Source: an uncultured Spirochaetales bacterium
GTDB lineage: Bacteria > Spirochaetota > Spirochaetia > Treponematales > Treponemataceae
Direction: 5' to 3'
DNA length: 10,927 nt
Assembly: GCA_946061495.1 (NCBI GenBank)
Contig: CAMGSV010000074.1
Coordinates: 1-10,927, forward strand
Shown: positions 1-5,272 of the stretch, piece after piece
Layout of the letters: each line of letters opens with the position of its first letter
Position numbering within the stretch: position 1 is the stretch's first letter
The notes under the pieces: model-generated
What the model was told of the DNA's origin: nothing
The model's input: the letters and a program-made list of their open reading frames with translations, nothing else
The model's database searches: none
Made by a program: the position numbers and the translations under genes

Positions 1-408
1 CACCGAGATAATGATCCGCTGATGACCGATGGCGGCCACCAGCTCCTCCAGGAAGGCCGTGTTCAGGATGTTTCCGTCGGTGGGATTGGAGTTGAAGGCG
101 GCGGACCCCACGATGACTTTTTCCGCCCCCAAAGAAATCAATTCCTTGGCCCGCTTCACATCACGGATTCCGCCGCCCACCCGCACATTGCCGTGACGCA
201 GCAGGGACTTGAGGATGTCCGTGTTGGCAGTTGTCCCCTTGGGGGTGACATTTCCCAAGGCCGCATCCAGATCTATGACGGCCACCTCGCCGTACCTGTT
301 GAATTCTTCAATTAATTCCAGGGGATTGTCCCGCTCCAGCACCTTGTCCTTGCCGTTTTTCAGCTGGACAACCTTGCCGTCCTTCAAATCGATAGATGAA
401 ATTACCAT
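1..408 (-). CDS. hisA: HisA-like ProFAR isomerase family protein, N-terminal part (runs off the window)
   Basis: The reading frame starts at ATG 408 and stays open for 136 codons to the window edge, so the C-terminus is missing. The fold is the (beta/alpha)8 barrel of HisA/HisF, histidine-pathway enzymes. HisA isomerises the aminoaldose ProFAR to the aminoketose PRFAR in the cytoplasm. Visible marks are the first strand VISSIDLKDGKVVQL, with D7 at the position of the HisA catalytic Asp, the second-strand motif VAVIDLDAALG, and the phosphate-binding stretch VRVGGGIRDVKRAKELISLG followed by VIVGSAAF. The motif after strand 2 (DLDAALG rather than DLDGA) departs from textbook HisA. It resembles, from memory, the HisA-like domains of spirochaetes that are sometimes fused to HisIE. 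A fusion cannot be tested because the gene is cut. No Shine-Dalgarno sequence precedes the start, and a promoter lies only 7 nt upstream. Confidence 0.85.
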   Translation of the reverse strand, partial: MVISSIDLKDGKVVQLKNGKDKVLERDNPLELIEEFNRYGEVAVIDLDAALGNVTPKGTTANTDILKSLLRHGNVRVGGGIRDVKRAKELISLGAEKVIVGSAAFNSNPTDGNILNTAFLEELVAAIGHQRIIISV

Positions 409-444
409 GGGTGGCAGTATAGCATAGGAAAACTAATAGTAAAA
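409..444 (-). promoter_or_regulatory. Promoter of the hisA-like gene, probably leaderless
   Basis: Read on the minus strand, TTTTAC (444-439) is followed by a 17-nt spacer and an extended -10 element TGC-TATACT (424-416). Only 7 nt (GCCACCC) then separate TATACT from the ATG at 408. Transcription would normally begin at about the first base of the start codon, so the mRNA is probably leaderless. This agrees with the absence of any purine-rich ribosome binding site. The same layout recurs at ygiQ. Confidence 0.65.
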
Positions 445-445
445 G

Positions 446-535
446 GGGGAGGGGAAGCCAGAAGCCCACTGCCGGCTTACACTTCTCTGCGTTCAGAGGG
501 CACCGTCAGCAGGCACCCCCTGGCCTCCCCTCCCC
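446..535. repeat. Long imperfect inverted repeat with an inner hairpin
   Basis: The arm GGGGAGGGGAAGCCAG (446-461) pairs with CTGGCCTCCCCTCCCC (520-535) at 15 of 16 positions. The only mismatch is A456 against C525. Inside lies a second small hairpin, CTCTG (485-489) with CAGAG (494-498) around a CGTT loop. The element fills most of the gap between the divergent hisA-like gene and hicA. No T-run follows on the + strand. On the minus strand a TTTT follows, but no gene reads into it from that side. A dispersed intergenic repeat (REP or small MITE type) is the likeliest reading. Copy number elsewhere is unknown. Confidence 0.6.
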
Positions 536-574
536 GCTGTTGCGTTAGTTCGGCTCTACTGCTGGGGAGAGGTA

Positions 575-602
575 TTGACAACACGTATTACTATTTTAGT
601 AT
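575..602 (+). promoter_or_regulatory. Putative hicAB promoter with a small palindrome
   Basis: A consensus TTGACA (575-580) is followed, after 16 nt, by TAGTAT (597-602), whose last two bases are the first two of the hicA ATG. A 13-bp palindrome TACTA-TTT-TAGTA (589-601) covers the -10 region and is a candidate operator for HicB, since hicAB operons are usually autorepressed. If this -10 is the real one, transcription would start inside hicA. Either a different -10 is used, or hicA is expressed in an unusual way. No Shine-Dalgarno sequence precedes ATG 601. Confidence 0.4.
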
Positions 603-942
603 GAGAGACAAAGACCTGCTCAAGTTTTTCCTTCAGAATGGATGGAAATTAGACCGCATTAATGGCAGCCTCCATATCCTGAAGAAAGACGATAAAACGG
701 AAATAATTCCTGTTCACGGGCGGGACATACCGAAAGGGCTGCTCAATGCAATCCTAAAAAGAAATGGCTTTAAATCTAGGAGGGGAGTATGTATTATATT
801 TATCCAGCTGTATTTCATAAAGATGAAAAGGAGTATTGGGTTGAATTCCCTGACTTGGAGGGATGCCAAACCTATGAAAATACCCTGGAAAAATGCTTTA
901 TGGCAGCCTCCGAAGCACTGGAAGGATACATCCTGTCATTAG
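601..942 (+). CDS. hicA: HicA-family mRNA interferase toxin, stop codon lost by an apparent frameshift
   Basis: HicA toxins are small double-stranded-RNA-binding-fold ribonucleases that cleave mRNA and are held inactive by HicB. The first 58 residues match the family: an N-terminal helix LLKFFLQNGWKLDRI, then GSLH with H25 at the position of the catalytic His, a central beta region, and the end signature DIPKGLLNAILKRNGF. HicA is normally about 60 residues. Here the frame runs on to 113 residues, and the last ~55 overlap hicB in another frame and look like no known domain. Adding one A to the AAA run at 772-774 would give the ending GFKI followed by TAG (777-779), a typical HicA C-terminus placed right at the hicB ribosome binding site. 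I therefore read the long tail as the result of a one-base deletion or a sequencing error. The start at 601 fits the family alignment, although it lacks a Shine-Dalgarno sequence. Confidence 0.8.
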   Translation: MRDKDLLKFFLQNGWKLDRINGSLHILKKDDKTEIIPVHGRDIPKGLLNAILKRNGFKSRRGVCIIFIQLYFIKMKRSIGLNSLTWRDAKPMKIPWKNALWQPPKHWKDTSCH

Positions 943-1160
943 TCGATGGGGGGAAGCCAATTCCATCTCCTTCAGAAATCTCTTCACTCCCACATCCTGC
1001 TGACGGGTTTGTAAACTATATTTCTTGTAGACTCAAGGAAAAATCTGTAAAAAAGACCTTGACCATATCAGAACGGCTCAATAGATTGGCCGAGGCTGCG
1101 GGCATCAATTTTTCTCAAACCCTGCAGGAAGCCCTAGCCCAAAAGCTTGGCCTCAACTAA
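789..1160 (+). CDS. hicB: HicB-family antitoxin
   Basis: The protein has 123 residues. The N-terminal part (about 1-50) has the HicB partial RNase-H-like fold signature: MYYIYPAVFHKDEKEYWVEF, then PDLEGCQTYENTLEKC and AASEALEGYI. The C-terminal part, KKTLTISERLNRLAEAAG followed by INFSQTLQEALAQKLGL, is the ribbon-helix-helix or HTH-like DNA-binding tail seen in antitoxins of this group. It neutralises HicA and most likely represses the operon. The start at 789 is fixed by a strong ribosome binding site AGGAGGGG (778-785). The spacing, right after the expected hicA stop, is the usual hicA-hicB order with translational coupling. No damage is visible, so the pair may retain antitoxin function even if the toxin is altered. 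Confidence 0.92.
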   Translation: MYYIYPAVFHKDEKEYWVEFPDLEGCQTYENTLEKCFMAASEALEGYILSLVDGGKPIPSPSEISSLPHPADGFVNYISCRLKEKSVKKTLTISERLNRLAEAAGINFSQTLQEALAQKLGLN

Positions 1161-1227
1161 ATCGGAGACTAATGGGCAGCGCTTCTGCAGCATGCATCCA
1201 AGGGGTGCTGGGGAGAGAACCGGAGTT

Positions 1228-2354
1228 TCATTCCAGCACCTCTGGGGTGGGGGATTGTACCGCCGCACCGGGAACACCTGTGTAGGTGGCAGCTCCACCT
1301 TCATAAATCTCATAACCATCCAAGACATTTCCATATTTGCTAAGAAATGAGTATGGCCTATTGAAATGAACCCAAAACAACATTGTCACGTGGTTTTCAT
1401 CTGGAAGCAAATCTTTGGATGCATAATCTTTGGCTACAAGACTCCCTTGTCCACCATCAACTTCTTGAATCAGCTTAAGTATAAAATCAGCGGCCTCATC
1501 ATCCAAAGGAAATTTTTCCTCAAAATCTTTTTGGCTAGAATATTTTTCTTTACTAACATCCTTGATGGCATCACTAAGACTGGTACCACTATGAATTTTA
1601 TACAAGAAGGTGTCCAACCCCTTTGCAAGGGCATCTGGAGTAGCAGCTGCTTGCCCAGTGGCAAGATATGCTAGATACATGACGGCAAACCATCCGGCGG
1701 TGTACTCTGATGTGGTAGATTTACCTGTCAGGGCCTGTTGTTTCAATACCCCTTTGATTTGCTCTATATCATCATCAACCTTGATAATCTGTGACAATCG
1801 GCTGCCACAGGCAGCCTCTGCCGTCCCTTCCTTGAACCAATTGGGGAACGGTGTCGTATCGTTTCCCTGCACATCAAATCCAGACATTCCACAGGTAAGA
1901 GTCTCATACATCATGGCATGCATCAACTCATGGATGCATAGTATTTCTAAACTTGGCCTATTCCCGGCACTTAAAACCCCATCTTGATACGCATTAAGAC
2001 TAGTACTTGTAGAATCAATCTTCATTTCATAAGTGGCATCGGCTGCTTTACTAGCATCGGCTCCAAATCCAGCTCCTAACTTAAAAAGGCCTCTGTGCCA
2101 TTATTATCACTTCCCATATCATAGAATTCCAATCCAAAGCCAATGGCCCAGTCCTCCAGATACCCAAATGTCTTGGGAAAAGTTGCCAGTAGAGACTTTA
2201 CTACTTGAGGAATAATTTGATGACGCAATACTTTTTGGTTCTTGACTAGCATCTCCAGAAACAGGAAGATGAAAGTCAATGAAATACAAGAGATTAAGCG
2301 CACAAAAACACAGGCACGGAAAGCGAATGACAGAAAGCGTGCCCCTTTTACCAT
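1228..2354 (-). pseudogene. HExxH zinc metallopeptidase (flagellinolysin-like), frameshifted
   Basis: The downstream frame (2025-1228, open further up to about 2087) contains IHELMH, a zinc-protease HExxH motif, and about 30 residues later NWFKEGTAE, the usual place of the third Glu ligand of gluzincins. The tail YEIYEGGAATYTGVPGAA resembles the Gly/Thr-rich ends of metallopeptidases found in flagellin hypervariable regions. That family link is from memory and is tentative. The upstream frame (2354-2076) ends with FGYLEDWAIGFGLEFYDMG and then stops at TAG 2078-2076. Restoring one T in the five-T run (2087-2083 on this strand) joins the two frames as TEAFFKLGAGFGADASKAAD, a smooth continuation. 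The upstream start is unclear. ATG 2354 gives a hydrophobic stretch (ISCISLTFIFLFLEML) that could be a signal or only chance. No flagellin end domains are seen. Confidence 0.65.
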
Positions 2355-2381
2355 CGCCCCGGCCGTGCTATACTCTCTCCC
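2346..2381 (+). promoter_or_regulatory. Promoter of ygiQ, probably leaderless
   Basis: TTTTAC (2346-2351), preceded by CCCC, is followed by 17 nt and the extended -10 element TGC-TATACT (2366-2374). Then 7 nt (CTCTCCC) lead directly to the GTG start codon at 2382. There is no Shine-Dalgarno sequence. The -35 flank, spacer length, extended -10 and distance to the start codon equal those of the hisA-like gene. Confidence 0.65.
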
Positions 2382-4220
2382 GTGTTTTCTCGTGAATCCT
2401 ATCTCCCCATCTGCCAGAAGGACCTGCAGCGAAGGGGAATCCAGCAGCTTGACTTTGTCTTTGTCTCAGGTGACGCCTACGTGGACCACGCCACCTTTGC
2501 CGCTCCCCTTTTAGGCCGCCTTTTGGAAAGCAAGGGCTACACGGTGGGCATCATCCCCCAGCCTGACTGGAAGTCCACCGCAGACTTCATGGTTCTGGGG
2601 CGGCCACGACTGGCCTTCCTCGTTACCGCTGGTGCCATGGACTCCATGGTGGCCAACTACACCGCCAACAACAAGCCCCGCTCCTCCGATGCCTATTCCC
2701 ATGGGGGCATGGCTGGCCGTCGGCCTGACCGGGCCCTCATCACCTACACCGCACGCATTCGGGAGGCATACAAGGGCGTTCCCGTCATCATCGGAGGAAT
2801 CGAGGCCAGCCTCCGACGGTTCGCCCACTACGACTACTGGTCCAACACCGTCCGCCACTCCATCCTACTGGACTCCAAGGCCGACCTCTTGATTTACGGC
2901 ATGGGAGAACGGCCCCTGCTGGAAATTGCCGCCGCCTTGGCGGAGGGCAAGCCTGCAGCGGAAATCCGGGGCATCCGGGGAACCTGCTGGCGGACGGGGC
3001 GGGAGTCGGAATTGCCGTCAGGCGGCCCCAATGGCAACGGGAGGTTCCAACCAGCCCAGCGTCTTCCCAACTTTTGCCAGGTGGCCGCCAACTCGGCGGA
3101 GGGCCGAGCCGAATTCGCCCGCTCCTACCTGCTGCAGGAGCAGAACACCGACGCCATCTCCGGCCACATCCTGATTGAACAGAACGAGGCCCGCTTCGTG
3201 GTGCAGGAGCCCCCCGCCCTGCCCCTGTCCCAACAGGAATTCGACCAGGTAATGGAGCAGCCCTTTACCCGCCGCTGGCATCCCATCTACGATAGCCCCG
3301 CAGAAAACGGCAAGGTGGGGGTGCCGGGTCTGGAGGAGGTGAAGTTCTCCCTCACCAGCAACCGGGGCTGCTTTGGAGCCTGCTCCTTCTGCGCCATCAC
3401 CTTCCATCAGGGCAAGCGGATCCAAGCCCGCAGCCACCAGTCCCTAGAACGGGAGGCCCGGCTTCTCACTAAAGAGCCCGACTTCAAGGGCTACATCCAT
3501 GATGTGGGTGGCCCCACTGCCAATTTCCGCAAGGATGCCTGCGGCAAACAGGCCACCGCCGGCGCCTGCATCCATCGGGAATGCCTCGGCACCGAGCCCT
3601 GCCCCCACCTTGAGGTAGACAACAGCGACTATCTGGCCCTCCTGCGACGGCTTCGGAAAATCCCCGGCGTGAAGAAGGTCTTTGTCCGCAGCGGCATACG
3701 ATTCGACTACCTGATGCTGGAAAAGGACCGGACCTTTTTTCGTGAGCTGTGCCAGCACCACATCTCCGGCCAGCTAAAGGTGGCCCCTGAGCACGTGAAC
3801 GACAAAGTCCTGTCCCTGATGCGGAAAAGCAGCCATCAGGTGTACCAGAATTTCGAGGTGGAGTACAAGCGCATCAACCAAAAGCTGGGAAAGAAGCAGT
3901 ATCTGGTGCCCTACTTCATCGCCGGCCACCCCGGTGCCGACCTCAACGCCGCCATAGACGTGGCACTCCACCTGAAACGCAACGGCTTTGTGCCGGACCA
4001 GGTGCAGGACTTCTATCCCACACCCGGCAGCCTCGCCACCTGCATGTACTACACCGGACTAGACCCCCGTACCATGGAGGAGGTCTACGTACCACGGAGC
4101 GGCCATGAACGGCGGCTCCAGCGGGCCCTGCTCCAGTTCAACCGGCCGGAAAACCGCCGCCTGGTACGGGAGGCACTGGAAAAGGCCGGCCGCACCGACT
4201 TGATTGGGGTGCTGCGGTGA
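2382..4220 (+). CDS. ygiQ: YgiQ-type (UPF0313) radical SAM protein
   Basis: This 612-residue protein of usual family length starts at GTG 2382. The N-terminus, YLPICQKDLQRRG then LDFVFVSGDAYVDH, matches the family start, so no earlier start is needed. The N-terminal half holds family-specific blocks: GYTVGIIPQPDW, NYTANNKPRSSDAYSHGG and GGIEASLRRFAHYDYWS. The radical SAM core has the cluster-binding cysteines C330-x3-C334-x2-C337 in NRGCFGACSFCAITFHQG, followed by DVGGPTANF, the CxxxxxxCxxC-like cysteine group of GACIHRECLGTEPCPHLEV, and SGQLKVAPEHV. It binds a [4Fe-4S] cluster and SAM in the cytoplasm. The physiological reaction is not known to me. It is followed, tail to tail, by the Phd/PIN pair after only 30 nt. 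Confidence 0.95.
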   Translation: MFSRESYLPICQKDLQRRGIQQLDFVFVSGDAYVDHATFAAPLLGRLLESKGYTVGIIPQPDWKSTADFMVLGRPRLAFLVTAGAMDSMVANYTANNKPRSSDAYSHGGMAGRRPDRALITYTARIREAYKGVPVIIGGIEASLRRFAHYDYWSNTVRHSILLDSKADLLIYGMGERPLLEIAAALAEGKPAAEIRGIRGTCWRTGRESELPSGGPNGNGRFQPAQRLPNFCQVAANSAEGRAEFARSYLLQEQNTDAISGHILIEQNEARFVVQEPPALPLSQQEFDQVMEQPFTRRWHPIYDSPAENGKVGVPGLEEVKFSLTSNRGCFGACSFCAITFHQGKRIQARSHQSLEREARLLTKEPDFKGYIHDVGGPTANFRKDACGKQATAGACIHRECLGTEPCPHLEVDNSDYLALLRRLRKIPGVKKVFVRSGIRFDYLMLEKDRTFFRELCQHHISGQLKVAPEHVNDKVLSLMRKSSHQVYQNFEVEYKRINQKLGKKQYLVPYFIAGHPGADLNAAIDVALHLKRNGFVPDQVQDFYPTPGSLATCMYYTGLDPRTMEEVYVPRSGHERRLQRALLQFNRPENRRLVREALEKAGRTDLIGVLR

Positions 4221-4250
4221 GATTCCCTCCTCCAGCCTTGAATCCAAAGC

Positions 4251-4685
4251 TCACGTCATCTCGAACCAGTTTTCCAGCATCAGGTTAGAGACCTGGCAGA
4301 TTGACTCAAAGTCCTTGGTATTTCGTGTCACCAGAATCAGGTTGTTGGCTATAGCAATGCTGGCAATTTGCAAGTCAAATTCCTGGGGGATTCTCCCCAA
4401 TCCTTCCAGCTTGGGATAGATGGATGAATAGACCTCTGCAGCAGAGCCGTCAAAGCCTAGAATCTGAAACTGCTCTTTAATTATCTCGTAATAATAGCTG
4501 GAAAGAGCCTCCTTCTTCCGTCCCTCCGGCAACCTTTTCAAGCCGGTCAGGGATTCTGCCCAGGTGATACTGCTGATGACAGAATAATTCTTTCGTTCCA
4601 TAAAAAGCTGTAAAACAGAAGGCTCCGGCCTCATCTTACGAATCTCAGAAATGATGTTCGTGTCCAGCAAATATATCCATCTCAT
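4251..4685 (-). CDS. vapC: PIN-domain ribonuclease toxin (VapC family)
   Basis: A 144-residue protein results if the start is ATG 4685, which places the first strand IYLLDTN at the very N-terminus, as is usual for VapC. The 25-residue in-frame extension upstream overlaps the antitoxin and is not needed. The PIN acidic residues are present: D8 in LLDTN, E44 in ITWAESL, D104 in FDLQIASIA, and the end motif LVTRNTKDFE with D125. These residues bind Mg2+/Mn2+ to cut RNA, often tRNA, when the antitoxin is lost. The gene begins 7 nt after the antitoxin stop (4695-4693), with a weak AGGTG ribosome binding site that overlaps this stop, so translation is likely coupled. Confidence 0.9.
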   Translation of the reverse strand: MRWIYLLDTNIISEIRKMRPEPSVLQLFMERKNYSVISSITWAESLTGLKRLPEGRKKEALSSYYYEIIKEQFQILGFDGSAAEVYSSIYPKLEGLGRIPQEFDLQIASIAIANNLILVTRNTKDFESICQVSNLMLENWFEMT

Positions 4686-4692
4686 GCCGCAC

Positions 4693-4971
4693 CTACAAAT
4701 CACCATCCACACGGGGAGTGCTTTTCCTTCGTGACGGAATAAAATCAGACTCCTCCCCATCCGTCAGGAAGCAGTCCCAATGTCGTTCCCGCCATCGTTT
4801 CATTACCAATGCGAATTTATCAGGCTGGCTTTGTTGATTCAATCCATCTTCTCCCACAAGATAGGCCACCACCTTTCCATGCCGAGTGATTCCCAGAGTT
4901 TCCCCCTCCTCCACCTGATGAATGAACTGTGGCAGCTTGTTCTTCGCCTCAAAAATAGGTACAGACACCAT
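4693..4971 (-). CDS. Phd/YefM-type antitoxin paired with the PIN toxin
   Basis: The 92-residue protein starts at ATG 4971 behind a clear AGGAGG (4983-4978) at 6 nt spacing. An ATG 8 codons upstream (4995) would overlap the promoter -10 and has no ribosome binding site. The N-terminal part, SVPIFEAKNKLPQFIHQV, then GETLGITRHGKVVAYLVG, is the Phd/YefM DNA-binding dimer domain. The basic and acidic C-terminal part (KRWRERHWDCF onward) is probably the toxin-wrapping segment. It is first in the operon, as usual, and likely represses its own promoter through the palindromes just upstream. Confidence 0.88.
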   Translation of the reverse strand: MVSVPIFEAKNKLPQFIHQVEEGETLGITRHGKVVAYLVGEDGLNQQSQPDKFALVMKRWRERHWDCFLTDGEESDFIPSRRKSTPRVDGDL

Positions 4972-4990
4972 TCTTTGCCTCCTACAAATG

Positions 4991-5033
4991 AGCATACATT
5001 ATTATAGCTATTTTGTCAATTATAGCTATAATT
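4991..5033 (-). promoter_or_regulatory. Autoregulated promoter of the Phd/PIN toxin-antitoxin operon
   Basis: On the minus strand TTGACA (5019-5014) is followed by a 17-nt spacer and TATGCT (4996-4991), about 20 nt before the antitoxin start. A perfect 16-bp palindrome AATTATAGCTATAATT (5018-5033) touches the -35, and a second copy of its core ATAGCTAT (5004-5011) sits in the spacer. The two cores are 18 bp apart, close to two helical turns, so repressor dimers could bind side by side on one DNA face. Confidence 0.75.
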
Positions 5034-5085
5034 TTTCTCTAGCCCTGGGAGGCAAAAATAGATATACTGAATAAGGAGGTGCATC

Positions 5086-5196
5086 ATGCCATACGAGACT
5101 TTGGAGGCAAGGCTACGTACAATTCCAGAGGATTACTTTGCCGAAGTAGCTCAATTCCTGGACTTTACAGCTTACGAAGTGAAATCCGATGTATAA
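5086..5196 (+). pseudogene. Short antitoxin-like gene, probably a truncated remnant
   Basis: ATG 5086 lies 5 nt behind a strong AAGGAGGT (5073-5080), with a TATACT -10-like element at 5063-5068. The 36-residue product starts MPYETLEARLRTIPEDYFAE and continues VAQFLDFTAYEV. This matches the N-terminal helix pair of short type II antitoxins (DUF2281-like) that precede RelE/YafQ toxins. These are usually longer, so I read it as truncated, although a short functional form is possible. Its TAA overlaps the ATG of the toxin-like start at 5189 (ATGTATAA), the normal coupling in such pairs. Confidence 0.6.
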
Positions 5197-5266
5197 AGTT
5201 GTTGCCTCCACCAAGCTCAAAAAGGACTTGAAGCCTGCAATCAAGCGGGGACTCGACATCAGGAAA
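5189..5266 (+). pseudogene. YafQ/RelE-like toxin N-terminus, cut after about 26 residues
   Basis: The codons MYKVVASTKLKKDLKPAIKR followed by GLDIRK are typical of the first strand and helix of YafQ-type mRNA interferases (about 90 residues), where a K-F/L-K-K-D pattern leads to KRG.D. Homology stops there. The same frame continues without a stop into the radical SAM gene, so an internal deletion has apparently joined the toxin start to it. The toxin catalytic residues lie in the missing part, so it cannot be an active toxin. Confidence 0.6.
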
Positions 5267-5272
5267 CAAGCC

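Noticed and set aside
560..1217. A 12-bp direct repeat TGCTGGGGAGAG at 560-571 and 1206-1217 flanking hicAB
   Set aside because: It could mark the cassette edges, but several chance 12-mers are expected in a window this size, and no further sequence matches around the copies.
1200..1243. Hairpin GGTGCTGG...CCAGCACC at the end of the metallopeptidase gene as terminator
   Set aside because: The stem has a long loop, includes the stop codon and is not followed by a T-run on either strand.
4251..4760. The longer PIN toxin start at 4760
   Set aside because: It overlaps the antitoxin gene, and the extra residues precede the first PIN strand without resembling the family. ATG 4685 fits better.
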